This document shows, in pieces, positions 15,871 to 24,730 of a stretch of 64,000 nt of DNA. The stretch covers positions 2,524,501-2,588,500 of the forward strand of contig NZ_CP152002.1 in the NCBI RefSeq assembly GCF_038595055.1, in the 5' to 3' direction. The DNA comes from Paenibacillus sp. FSL R7-0345. GTDB taxonomy: Bacteria; Bacillota; Bacilli; Paenibacillales; Paenibacillaceae. How positions within the stretch are numbered: the stretch's first letter is position 1; every line of letters starts with the position of its first letter. The notes under the pieces are model-generated. The model searched no databases, was not told where the DNA came from, and saw only the letters and a program-made list of their open reading frames with translations. The position numbers and the translations under genes were made by a program.

Positions 15871-17388
15871 ATGGCAGCACAACTGCCCGGCACTTTCACA
15901 GAGCGGATGAAGGAGCTGCTGGGAACAGAATATGAGCAATTTGCGGAAACCTATAAGGAGACACCTTATGCGGGTATCCGTGTCAATACATTGAAGATCA
16001 CCGTTCAGGAGCTGCTGGAAATCTCGCCGTTCCGGCTTGAGCCGATCCCTTGGTGTCCTACAGGCTTCTATACGGAAGACGGTGCCCGTCCGGGCAAGCA
16101 TCCTTATTATCATACCGGCTTGTATTACATTCAGGAGCCTAGCGCGATGGCGCCGGTTGAACTGCTGGATGTCCAGCCGGGTGACCGGGTGCTGGACCTC
16201 TGCGCCGCCCCCGGCGGCAAGTCCACCCAGATCGCTGCCAAGCTGCAGGGCACAGGACTGCTGATCAGCAATGATCTCCATCCGGACCGGACCAAGGCAC
16301 TCGCCAAAAATCTGGAGCTGTACGGCGTAAGAAACGGCATCGTGCTTAATGAGAGCCCGGAGCGGATTGCTGCGTCTTTCCCGGGCTTTTTTGACCGGAT
16401 TCTGATCGATGCCCCCTGCTCCGGTGAAGGCATGTTCCGTAAAGATGAAGACATGGTCAAGCAGTGGGAGCCGGGAACGCCCAAGAAGTATGCGGATATG
16501 CAGCGGGAGATCCTGCTCGCGGCAGCGTCGGCGCTGAAGCCGGGCGGGACGATTGTGTATTCGACCTGCACCTTCGCTCCGGAAGAGAACGAAGGATCGA
16601 TTCTGGAATTCCTCGCCGGGCATCCGGAGTTTACAGCTGTCCCGGCGGGAGGTTCCGGCTGGTTCTCGCCGGGAATTGACGGGCTGCCCGAGGCCGCGCG
16701 GCTGTGGCCGCACAAGGTCAAGGGCGAGGGCCATTTCATGGCGGTGCTGCGCCATGAAGGCAGTGCTGCTGCGCCAGGAAGTGCCGGGGACGCGGATACC
16801 GCGCTCCCGGTTTCCGTGCGCAGCAAGGGCGGTTCAGCCGCCCGGCCGGTCAAGGCGGGCGGTGGCAGGGACCGCGAGGCCAAAGGCGGCCGCGGTCAAG
16901 GCAAGGGCGGCGGCGCGCGCGGGCAGCGGCCGCAGGGCTCCGGCGAGGAGGCGGCGCTGGCCGCATTCGCCGGGTTCTGCCGGGAGCAGCTCGGCTGGCA
17001 GCCGGCCGGCTACCCGGTGCTGTTCGGCGAGCATCTGTATCTCTCGCCGCTCCCCTCCTCAGCCCTGGACGGACTCAAAACCATCCGTCCGGGCTGGTAT
17101 ATGGGCCAGCTGCGCAGCGGCCGGTTCATTCCCGGCCATCCGCTGGCTACAGCGTTGAAGCCGTCCGAGTGCATCCGCAGCCTGTCGCTGGACAGCACAA
17201 GCGGCGAAGCTGTGTCCTACCTGAAAGGCGAGACGCTAGCTGCTCCTGAGCAGCGGCTGACTGTGCAGCCTGGAATTCCCCCCAAAGGATATGTCCTGGT
17301 CTGCATCGACGGATTCAGTGCGGGCTGGGGCAAATGGCAGGACGGTATGCTGAAGAATGAATATCCCGCAGGATGGAGGTGGACCTAG
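15871..17388 (+). CDS. RsmF-type (NOL1/NOP2/Sun) rRNA m5C methyltransferase, copy A
   Basis: 505 residues. The SAM site is LDLCAAPGGKSTQIAAKL (about 109-126), motif IV is DAPCSGEGMFRK with one catalytic cysteine, and STCTF carries the second. A C-terminal RsmF-like RNA-binding domain follows (VLFGEHLYLSPLP onward). A Gly/Ala/Arg-rich stretch of about 50 residues near 300-350 joins them. It transfers methyl to a cytidine C5, probably in 16S rRNA. Near-identical motif order is seen in the gene at 20588-21979, a paralogue. The start has AGCAGGAGG at 15855-15863. Confidence 0.9.
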   Translation: MAAQLPGTFTERMKELLGTEYEQFAETYKETPYAGIRVNTLKITVQELLEISPFRLEPIPWCPTGFYTEDGARPGKHPYYHTGLYYIQEPSAMAPVELLDVQPGDRVLDLCAAPGGKSTQIAAKLQGTGLLISNDLHPDRTKALAKNLELYGVRNGIVLNESPERIAASFPGFFDRILIDAPCSGEGMFRKDEDMVKQWEPGTPKKYADMQREILLAAASALKPGGTIVYSTCTFAPEENEGSILEFLAGHPEFTAVPAGGSGWFSPGIDGLPEAARLWPHKVKGEGHFMAVLRHEGSAAAPGSAGDADTALPVSVRSKGGSAARPVKAGGGRDREAKGGRGQGKGGGARGQRPQGSGEEAALAAFAGFCREQLGWQPAGYPVLFGEHLYLSPLPSSALDGLKTIRPGWYMGQLRSGRFIPGHPLATALKPSECIRSLSLDSTSGEAVSYLKGETLAAPEQRLTVQPGIPPKGYVLVCIDGFSAGWGKWQDGMLKNEYPAGWRWT

Positions 17389-17390
17389 GT

Positions 17391-18161
17391 ATGAGCGCAC
17401 CAGGAAATGCCGGAAAAAAGCAGCGCATTGATAAAGTGCTGTCCCATATGGGCGTCGGTTCACGCAGCGATATCCGCAAGCAGGCCAAACAGGGCCTTAT
17501 CACTGTAAATGGAGCCGTGGTTAAAGATAGCGGTTTTCATGTTGATCCCTACCAGGATACCATTGAGGTGGCCGGTGAGATTGTCCGCTACCGGGAATTT
17601 ATTTATCTGATGATGAACAAGCCCGCAGGTGTCCTGTCAGCAACCGAGGATAAACGGGACCGGACGGTACTGGATTTACTGAAGCCCCAGCATGCCCTGT
17701 TCGAGCCTTTTCCGGTCGGCAGGCTGGATAAGGATACGGTTGGGCTCCTGCTGCTTACGAATGACGGCAAGCTGGCCCATGAGCTGCTCTCCCCCCGCAA
17801 GCATGTGCCTAAGACCTATGAGGCTACAGTAGAGGGGGATGTGGATGCTGCGGATGTGGAGGCTTTTGCCAAAGGGGTTGAGCTGGAGGACGGTTACGTG
17901 ACCCTGCCCGCACAGCTGAGCATTCTTAGCCGCGAGCGCGGAAGCAAGACCATCTCGTACATTTCGCTGACGATTACGGAAGGCAAGTTCCATCAGGTAA
18001 AACGGATGTTTATCGCTGTCGGCAAAAAAGTGACGTTTCTGAAGCGGGTCTCGATGGGTGAGCTGAAGCTGGATGAGAGCCTGCCGCTGGGCTCCTGCCG
18101 GGAGCTGACCCATGCTGAGCTTGCATTGTTAACCGGCGGGGCGGAAACGTCCGCAGATTGA
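17391..18161 (+). CDS. rsuA: 16S rRNA pseudouridine synthase, RsuA-type
   Basis: 256 residues. An S4 domain (RIDKVLSHMGVGSRSDIRKQAKQG) precedes the catalytic domain, where the aspartate is in GRLDKDTVGLLLLTND. It isomerises a uridine in small-subunit rRNA (U516 in the characterised enzyme). I start it at ATG 17391, behind GGAGG at 17375-17379; an in-frame ATG at 17373 lacks a ribosome site. Only 2 bases separate it from the methyltransferase stop, so the two rRNA-modifying genes form a unit. Confidence 0.93.
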   Translation: MSAPGNAGKKQRIDKVLSHMGVGSRSDIRKQAKQGLITVNGAVVKDSGFHVDPYQDTIEVAGEIVRYREFIYLMMNKPAGVLSATEDKRDRTVLDLLKPQHALFEPFPVGRLDKDTVGLLLLTNDGKLAHELLSPRKHVPKTYEATVEGDVDAADVEAFAKGVELEDGYVTLPAQLSILSRERGSKTISYISLTITEGKFHQVKRMFIAVGKKVTFLKRVSMGELKLDESLPLGSCRELTHAELALLTGGAETSAD

Positions 18162-18288
18162 CCCCGGGAGCTTTCAGGATGATTTTATATAAGCTTAATA
18201 TAATGACGGGTTATCATTGACCTGGGTTTGATAAGCTAAGCTTGCTTAATACAGCCGGATAGAAATAGACAGACAAGGATGGTGGAGT

Positions 18289-19086
18289 ATGAAATACAAG
18301 CTGATTGCGCTGGACGTTGACGGAACGCTGCTGAATGATGACCATAAGCTGAGTGATGAAAATAAAGAGGCGATCGCCGAGGTTACGCGCCGGGGAGGCC
18401 AAATCGTATTATGTACGGGCCGCAGCCCGCAGAACTCGATTCCTTTTATGGAGGAGCTGGGGCTGACGGGCTATGTCCTCGGCCACAACGGGGGTGCAAC
18501 GGTATCGGTCAGTGACCGCAAGGTGCTTGATCAATACGGGATGGACGGCCGCGGCCTCGACCCCTATATCGAATACTGCCGGAAGCATGACATTCATTTC
18601 GATGTCAGCACAGCCTTCGAGATGTACGTGGACAACGTGGAGAACCTGACCAAGGAAGCCAACTATATGTATGAGCACTTCCGGATTATGCCGGCCTCTC
18701 TGCCGGCATGGGAGGAATTCCGCGAGCCGATCGTCAAATTCACGGTATTCACCAAGTCAGCGGTGCTGGATGAAGCAATGCGGGAATGGGGCACCTGGAC
18801 CCAGCAGTATAATATGCTGCGCAGCGGAGAGTTTTTTGCCGATTTCATGCATCACGAAGCTTCAAAAGGCAATGCCCTCAAGAATCTAGCCGCAAGGCTC
18901 GGGATCGCGCAGGAAGAAGTAATGTCTATCGGTAACTACTACAATGATATCTCCATGCTGACCTATGCGGGCCTGGGCGTTGCCGTAGATAATGCTCCGG
19001 TTGAGGTTAAAGCGGCCGCTGATGCAATTACAGGAACAAACAATGAGCACGGCGTGCGGGATGCACTTGTGAAATATTGCCTCTAG
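18289..19086 (+). CDS. Cof-type HAD-IIB phosphatase
   Basis: 265 residues. HAD motif I is LDVDGTLLND (D9, D11), motif II is the CTGRS serine/threonine region, and the C-terminal motif includes GNYYNDISMLTYAG. The cap is of the C2B type. Family members dephosphorylate sugar phosphates, FMN or pyridoxal phosphate; the substrate cannot be told here. GGTGGAG precedes the ATG by 2 bases with a further AAGGATGG upstream. It ends before a clear terminator. Confidence 0.9.
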   Translation: MKYKLIALDVDGTLLNDDHKLSDENKEAIAEVTRRGGQIVLCTGRSPQNSIPFMEELGLTGYVLGHNGGATVSVSDRKVLDQYGMDGRGLDPYIEYCRKHDIHFDVSTAFEMYVDNVENLTKEANYMYEHFRIMPASLPAWEEFREPIVKFTVFTKSAVLDEAMREWGTWTQQYNMLRSGEFFADFMHHEASKGNALKNLAARLGIAQEEVMSIGNYYNDISMLTYAGLGVAVDNAPVEVKAAADAITGTNNEHGVRDALVKYCL

Positions 19087-19120
19087 TAACTCTCCCCCTT
19101 ATTGCCTTATAATCCTTTTA

Positions 19121-19163
19121 AGCATAAACCAGTGCCGGATGGCGTTGGTTTATGCTTTTTTTT
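19121..19163 (+). terminator. intrinsic terminator after the HAD phosphatase gene
   Basis: AGCATAAACCA (19121-19131) pairs with TGGTTTATGCT (19146-19156), followed by T8. Confidence 0.9.
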
Positions 19164-19164
19164 G

Positions 19165-20380
19165 TCTGGTTGGAAGGTGATGGGGAGAAGGGGTGCGGAT
19201 AGATGAGGAAGGATGGAGAGGGCCGGTGAAATTGTGCTGGATAAAACGGTATTGGATAAAACGTGCTGGATAAAAGCTTCGGTATGTGTTAACTGCAGGC
19301 GAATTGGTTCGACTAATATTAGCTTTTTTGCTGGGGAAGCGGATTGGCTATGATTATGAGGCGTTGGGACGGTGAGGTGGTGCGGTGCGGCAGAAAGGGG
19401 GTGAGTCAGTGGGGCAGTGAGTCAGTGGCAAGTGGGGGAAGTGAGGAAGTGAGGAAGTGAAGTGATAAGGCAATGCGGCGGAGGGTATGAGCGGTGAGGC
19501 AATGAAGCGTTGAGGTTGAAGGCTAAGGACAAAGGGCGGAATTTAGGGTGTATTGTCTCCGTTTCTGCTATTTCAGCTCCGTTTTCTAGGCCGCCGACAT
19601 AACTAAGTGGAAATTTGCTGCTTAAAAATTCATTAAACAACATAATTGAAACACTAGGTGGAAAAATGCTACTTAATTATGCGATTTTAGCGCTAAAGGG
19701 GGTCTGCAGGCTAAATTAGATGTCTTTTTTCCACTTAGTACTTAGAAATGTTCGAAAATCGAGAAATTAAGTAGCAAAAATCCAACTAGATAGGCTGAAA
19801 TGGAATTTGTAAACAACGCAACATGAGCAACGAGAGAGTACGGAGCATGGATGGTGGGGATAGAGAGTGGAAAAGGTAAATGCAGAGCAGGTAGTGAGAA
19901 GTGGAGCCAGGTATTAGAGGCAGAAGGGGAAGCGCGGAAGAGAAATGGAGTTTTTTGATACTGTGAAAATGGAGTAGGTAGTGGGGGAGCGGATGTGGAG
20001 AATGGAAAGCGAGAACAAGGGGAAGTGAAGTGTACGTAATGGTGAAGTGTAGGCATTGATAATGTGGAAATTAGTGTAGTTAGTAGGGAATGGAGCGTGG
20101 AAAGCAGAAGGGTGAAAATGAGTTGAAGTGAAGATGAGAGTGGGTATTCAGTAAATGAAGAGTTTGGTCTGGAGTGTAGGTATAAGAAAATGAAGGGTGT
20201 GTGGTATGGAGCAGGAGTGGAGGCTGGTTAGTGGAGACTAGTTAGTGTAGACGAACCAAGTGCGGGTGGCGGATCGTCGAAAGAGTAAGTGGCGGGAAAC
20301 GGAAACGCCAAATAGCGGCGGCACTGCCCTGGAAGGGCGGCGCGGCCGCTTGGTGTCACTGTCGCATTACTGCGGACGGA
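19165..20380. other. 1.2-kb non-coding, purine-rich region
   Basis: No plausible gene. The short open frames on the minus strand (for example 19422-19643 and 19742-20056) have Ser/Pro/His-rich low-complexity products that simply reflect the base skew. The plus strand is dominated by G and A, with runs of GTGA, AGTG and GGAAG. A TGGATAAAA motif recurs at 19238, 19253 and 19267. A nested palindromic repeat sits in the middle (19602-19790). Confidence 0.6.
19602..19790. repeat. nested inverted repeat element, copy 1
   Basis: Four related units of about 25 bp. Forward units start at 19602 (ACTAAGTGGAAATTTGCTGC) and 19653 (ACTAGGTGGAAAAATGCTAC). Reverse-complement units start at 19739 (ACTAAGTGG) and 19790 (TCTAGTTGGATTTTTGCTAC). 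Spacing is 51 bp on both sides. Aligning the first 60 bases with the reverse complement of the last 60 needs no gaps. The element could fold as one long imperfect hairpin of about 189 nt. A second element of the same design is at 44990-45174. Confidence 0.75.
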
Positions 20381-20381
20381 A

Positions 20382-20471
20382 TTAGACAAACAACGAACGG
20401 GAAATGATGACGAGCAGGATAAAGAGCACCAAAATTGCACCGGTCGAAGTAAAGCCTGGCATTGCACCCAT
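20382..20471 (-). CDS. YjcZ-like sporulation micropeptide
   Basis: 29 residues: MGAMPGFTSTGAILVLFILL followed by VIISRSLFV. Glycine-containing head, then the hydrophobic ILVLFILLVII core characteristic of the YjcZ family of tiny spore-associated membrane peptides. GGGAGGAATC precedes the ATG. It stands alone, upstream of nothing on its strand. Confidence 0.75.
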   Translation of the reverse strand: MGAMPGFTSTGAILVLFILLVIISRSLFV

Positions 20472-20587
20472 GTCTGATTCCTCCCTTAACTCATGTCTGG
20501 TTCCCATTACCGCGCCTGCTGCGGCTGCGGCGTCCTTGGGATAATGACATCATATGCATATGAGGGAGGTGTGAACTGGTTAGCTGC

Positions 20588-21979
20588 CTACACCTCGTCA
20601 ATATGGGCTTTTAGAATTCTCAGGCCCTTGGGCAGATGGTTCTTCAGCTGGCCTGAGCTGGCTTTGCCCCAGCCGACGGGCAGGCCATCCACGGTGACGA
20701 GCGTCCAGCCATGAAGCTCAGCAGGAACGGGCAGGCTCTCGCCGCGCAGCCAGGCGTGAATATCCAGGCTGTCCGCTGACAGGTCGAAGCTGCGCGCAGC
20801 CTGCTCTGGTGAAAGAGCCATGGCCAGGGCATGGGCCGGTTCGATGCGGTTTTTTTTCAGATGGGCAATATGCAGTCCGGCACGGGGTACCTTGAGGCCC
20901 TCCAGCAGACCGGTGTGCAGACGCTCATTAAACGCTTCAGGCAGCAGATAAAGTGATTCTCCGAACAGTACAGGCAAGCCCTGGAAGCTGTAACCGGGCA
21001 GCTCTTTGGCGGTCCAGTCCAGAAACTGCTGGTATGCATCGCGGACTGAGGCATTCACACGCGGGCCGTTTTTGCTTTTGCCGTTGCTGCGTTTATTGCG
21101 GAAGCTGTCCGCTTCCCCGGATCCTGCTGCTTTATGCAGCAGCGCGACGAAATGTCCCTCGCCTTTTTCCAGATGCGGCCACAGCCGTTTGGCGGTAATC
21201 AGCTCCATATCGGGATAAGCAGCGGTAAACCGGCCGATTGTCTCTTCGTTCTCCTGACGGTTAAAGGTACAGGTCGAGTAGACCATACTGCCGCCCGGCT
21301 TCAGCATAATATAGGCATCCTGCAAAATATCCCACTGCCTGGAAGCGCACATCCGGACATGATCGGGTGACCACTCACGGATGGCTCCCTCATCCTTGCG
21401 GAACATGCCCTCACCGGAGCACGGGGCATCAAGCATAATCCGGTCAAATACCTCCGGAAACCGCAGGGACAGCTTGTCCGGCGCAGCGCTGGTTACGAGT
21501 GCATGGGGAATACCGAGCCGTTCGACGTTCTCGGCCAGAATTTTGGCCCGTTCGGGATGAATCTCATTGGAGACAAGCAGGCCCTGACCCTGCATCAGGG
21601 AGGCCAGGTGGGTTGTTTTGCCGCCTGGCGCAGCGGCCAGATCAAGCACGGTTTCACCGGGCTGCGGTGCCAATAGCTCGGCCGCGGACATTGCCGACGG
21701 TTCCTGAATATAATATAGTCCGGCGGTATGGAAGGGGTGTCTGCCCGGCCGGGCCGGGTCTTCATAATAATAACCTGCAGGACACCAGGGAACAGGCGTC
21801 AGGCCAAACTGCGCGATTGCCTTGGCGGCCGGGGCGCTGCCGGGGGTGTTTTTTAGAGTGTTAAACCGCAAGCCCTGGGTCCGCGGCAAGCGATAGCTGT
21901 GCAGAAAAGCGTCCGCCTCCTGCCCCAGCAGCTCTTTCATGGCAGTGGTATACGCGGCGGGCAGCCGTTCTTCGTTCAT
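20588..21979 (-). CDS. RsmF-type rRNA m5C methyltransferase, copy B
   Basis: 463 residues, with the same architecture as the gene at 15871: LDLAAAPGGKTTHLASLMQG SAM site, DAPCSGEGMFRKDE motif with catalytic cysteine, STCTFNRQENEE motif, and an RsmF C-terminal domain (LPVLFGESLYLLPE). It lacks the long Gly/Arg linker. Sequence identity by eye is about half in the catalytic part. It lies on the opposite strand 3.2 kb away from copy A. Both keep all motifs, so both should be active, perhaps on different cytidines. Start ATG 21979 has AGGAGAATGA upstream. Confidence 0.9.
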   Translation of the reverse strand: MNEERLPAAYTTAMKELLGQEADAFLHSYRLPRTQGLRFNTLKNTPGSAPAAKAIAQFGLTPVPWCPAGYYYEDPARPGRHPFHTAGLYYIQEPSAMSAAELLAPQPGETVLDLAAAPGGKTTHLASLMQGQGLLVSNEIHPERAKILAENVERLGIPHALVTSAAPDKLSLRFPEVFDRIMLDAPCSGEGMFRKDEGAIREWSPDHVRMCASRQWDILQDAYIMLKPGGSMVYSTCTFNRQENEETIGRFTAAYPDMELITAKRLWPHLEKGEGHFVALLHKAAGSGEADSFRNKRSNGKSKNGPRVNASVRDAYQQFLDWTAKELPGYSFQGLPVLFGESLYLLPEAFNERLHTGLLEGLKVPRAGLHIAHLKKNRIEPAHALAMALSPEQAARSFDLSADSLDIHAWLRGESLPVPAELHGWTLVTVDGLPVGWGKASSGQLKNHLPKGLRILKAHIDEV

Positions 21980-22164
21980 ATGTCATTCTCCTCTTGTTGA
22001 TTTCAAAACAGGCGCAAGTGTTCTTAATTAGTTGCTGTTTCAGGTAGATACCGATAAAATCAAGGTAAGGGACCTCAACGTGCCTGTATATGTACATATA
22101 TATAACTATATCATAATTGCCAGGTCTCACCGTAATCGGGGCAATCGAAAAGGGGATGTACCTT

Positions 22165-23301
22165 ATGAATTTGCTGCAAGCGCTATTCTTCCCGCCGGAG
22201 CAGCCCGGTGGCGTATCTTCCATGATTCCTTATCTGCAGGAACGGTTCCGCTCCAGCCGCTGGGATATGGATTTGTTCTGGCTGCCCAAGCGGATTCGGA
22301 ACAAGGGACGCGAAGAGATTGTCTTTGAAACGTTTGACTGGACGGTGTACGGTGAAAGTCCGGTTGTGCAAAAATATATCCAGACCTACCGGGATTACAT
22401 CTGGTGGACGAAGCTGCGGATGAGCAAGCAGTATGATCTGATCCATGCCCACCATCCGATAGCGGGCCTCGCCATGAAAAAGATTTATCCGGAGATCCCG
22501 CTGATTCAAACGCTGCACTCCAGTTACGAGCGCGAGCTCATTCTTAACGGTGTAATCGAAGAAGGCGGATTGGAGCACCAGTTTCTCGTTTCGATTTACC
22601 GCGAACTTGAGCATGTAAGTGACCGGCTGATGACGGTTTCGCGCGCTTTTGCCGATTATCTGACACCTTATACGGATCATCCTGCCGGCATCGGCATTAT
22701 CCCGAACGGGTTTGACGAAAAAAGATTTAAGCCGGTTCCGCATGACAACAGCATTCCGCAGCTGGTTACGGTTACCCGTCTGGTGCCTGCCAAGGGTCTG
22801 GATATCCTGTTCAGGGCCTGTGCAGAGCTGAAAAACCGCGGACATGAATATGTACTGCATATTATCGGTGACGGGCCTTCACGCGGAGAGCTGGAGTCAC
22901 TGGCGCAGGAGCTCGGAATCTATAATGAAACGATTTTTTACGGCTATACGCTGCATCCTGAGGAGTTCATGCCGTTTTTTGATATTTTTGTCCTGCCCTC
23001 ACGGGCGGAGGCATTCGGTTCAGTGTTTGCGGAGGCTGCGCTCAGCTGTCTTGCCCTGGTGGGTACCAATGTCGGAGGGATTCCGGAGCAGATTGAAGAC
23101 GGGGTGAACGGCCTGCTGGTTAATCCTGATGATCAGACCGCGCTGGCCGATGCACTGGAAAAAGTAATTTCAGATCCCGGCTACCGGTATGAGCTGTCGA
23201 GATCTGCCTGGGATAAGGCTAAAAGCCAGTATTCCCTGACCCGTGTCGCCAATGAGCTTAAAAAAATCTATCTGCAGTACCAGCCTGAAACAAAGGGGTG
23301 A
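22165..23301 (+). CDS. GT4-family glycosyltransferase
   Basis: 378 residues. The GT-B fold is visible: N-terminal LLQALFFPPEQPGGVSSM, then the nucleotide-sugar half with VTRLVPAKGLDILFRA, IIGDGP and the EAFGSVFAEA (E-x7-E) motif. A retaining transferase whose donor and acceptor are unknown. ATG 22165 is nine bases after AAGGGG; an upstream TTG at 22117 is less likely. Its stop overlaps the GTG of the YhaO-like gene (GTGA), so it is coupled to a nuclease operon. Confidence 0.88.
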   Translation: MNLLQALFFPPEQPGGVSSMIPYLQERFRSSRWDMDLFWLPKRIRNKGREEIVFETFDWTVYGESPVVQKYIQTYRDYIWWTKLRMSKQYDLIHAHHPIAGLAMKKIYPEIPLIQTLHSSYERELILNGVIEEGGLEHQFLVSIYRELEHVSDRLMTVSRAFADYLTPYTDHPAGIGIIPNGFDEKRFKPVPHDNSIPQLVTVTRLVPAKGLDILFRACAELKNRGHEYVLHIIGDGPSRGELESLAQELGIYNETIFYGYTLHPEEFMPFFDIFVLPSRAEAFGSVFAEAALSCLALVGTNVGGIPEQIEDGVNGLLVNPDDQTALADALEKVISDPGYRYELSRSAWDKAKSQYSLTRVANELKKIYLQYQPETKG

Positions 23302-24662
23302 GCCAAGTGATTCCTTTCCGGTTCCTGCATGCTGCTGATCTGCACCTGGACAGCCGCTTTGTCGGCCTGGCGCAGCTTCCGCAGGCTGTACGCTCCTATT
23401 TACGGGAGTCCACTTTCGCCGCCCTCGGGCGGCTTGTTGGCGTCGCTGTAGAGGAGGAAGTCGATTTTGTAGTCATCAGCGGGGATGTATACGATATTAC
23501 GGATGCTTCGCTGCAGGGGCAGCTGCGTTTTCAGGAGGCGCTCAAACAGCTGGCCGGACACGGCATTCAGGTCTATCTGATTCACGGCAACCATGATCCG
23601 CTCGACGGGCCGCGCCTGAGTATGGAGCTGCCCGCGGGAGTCACCGTGTTTGGAGCAGGGGAGGCTGGACAAGCCGTTGCCTGCCGCCGGAGAGACGGGG
23701 CAGAGGTGGCAGTAATCAGCGGCATTTCTTATCCCACGGCAAAAGTAACGGAGAATACGGCACTGCTGTTTAACCGCAAGCCGGGCAGCAGCCTGTTTCA
23801 TATTGCGCTTTTGCATGGTAATGTCGACGGAGATCTGCAGCATGAGACCTACTCGCCGTGCACACGCAAGGATCTGATCAGCCGGAGTTTTGATTATTGG
23901 GCTCTCGGGCACATTCATAAGCGCAGCATTCTGCATGAGCGTCCGGCTATAGTCTATCCGGGCAACATTCAGGGACGCAGTGTCAAGGAGACAGGCCCTA
24001 AAGGGTGTTACATAGTGGATGTGAATCCGGAGGGTCTGACCGACCTGCGGTTCCGGGAGCTGGATACCGTTCGCTGGCAGGTGAAGGAAATTCCGATCGA
24101 CGGCCTAACGGATGAGGGGGAGTTGACGAATGCGGTTGAACAGGCGGTAGAGGAGATCAGGGGCGAGCTTCCGCAGCTGATGTCTGTTGTGCGCTTCCGG
24201 CTAACCGGCCGGGGAAGGGTGCACAGGATATTGTCTGAAAAAGGGGCGGCTGCCGACCTTCTATCCGAGCTGCAGCGGCGGGAGGCGGCACGTGCCGAAC
24301 GAAAGGATTTTGCCGGTCTGGTGTGGACCGAAGGCTTCGCGGTAGAAACAGGCCTGCCGGTTGACAGGGAGCGGCTGCTTCAGGAGGACAGTTTCCTGGG
24401 CGAGCTGCTGCGGCTCTCCGGGACAAGCGGGGAGACAGCAGATGGCCTGGAGGAGCTGCTCTCGGCTGCACTAAAACCGCTGATGGAGAACCGTGAGCTG
24501 CGGAGGCTGCTAACCGCAATAGACGGTGTTGAAAAACAGGACTGGCTGCGCAGTGCCGAGGAGCTTGGCATTACACTGCTGAGCGGTGCGGAGGAAGCGG
24601 TGCGGGCTGGCGGCCAGCATCCGGCTTTTGCTGAGATGGGCGGTAGTGAAGAAAACGAGTGA
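23298..24662 (+). CDS. yhaO: YhaO-type SbcD-like nuclease (metallophosphoesterase)
   Basis: 454 residues. The calcineurin-like metal ligands are all visible: HAADLHLD (D, H), ISGDVYD, HGNHD and ALGHIHKR. An SbcD/Mre11-like C-terminal helical capping region follows. Bacillus YhaO pairs with YhaN as an SbcCD-like DNA-processing complex. GTG 23298 overlaps the preceding stop by 4 bases. It is followed 68 bases later by the YhaN-like ATPase, the expected partner. Confidence 0.87.
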   Translation: MSQVIPFRFLHAADLHLDSRFVGLAQLPQAVRSYLRESTFAALGRLVGVAVEEEVDFVVISGDVYDITDASLQGQLRFQEALKQLAGHGIQVYLIHGNHDPLDGPRLSMELPAGVTVFGAGEAGQAVACRRRDGAEVAVISGISYPTAKVTENTALLFNRKPGSSLFHIALLHGNVDGDLQHETYSPCTRKDLISRSFDYWALGHIHKRSILHERPAIVYPGNIQGRSVKETGPKGCYIVDVNPEGLTDLRFRELDTVRWQVKEIPIDGLTDEGELTNAVEQAVEEIRGELPQLMSVVRFRLTGRGRVHRILSEKGAAADLLSELQRREAARAERKDFAGLVWTEGFAVETGLPVDRERLLQEDSFLGELLRLSGTSGETADGLEELLSAALKPLMENRELRRLLTAIDGVEKQDWLRSAEELGITLLSGAEEAVRAGGQHPAFAEMGGSEENE

Positions 24663-24730
24663 CCGACGGCAAGCAGCAGCCGGCATGTGCTTGAAGAAGC
24701 TGTATCAGGGCAGAAGCGGGGGAATGCGGG

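Noticed and set aside
19422..20056. Two short minus-strand frames in the purine-rich desert
   Set aside because: Their Ser/Pro/His-rich low-complexity products follow from the base skew and they lack ribosome sites.
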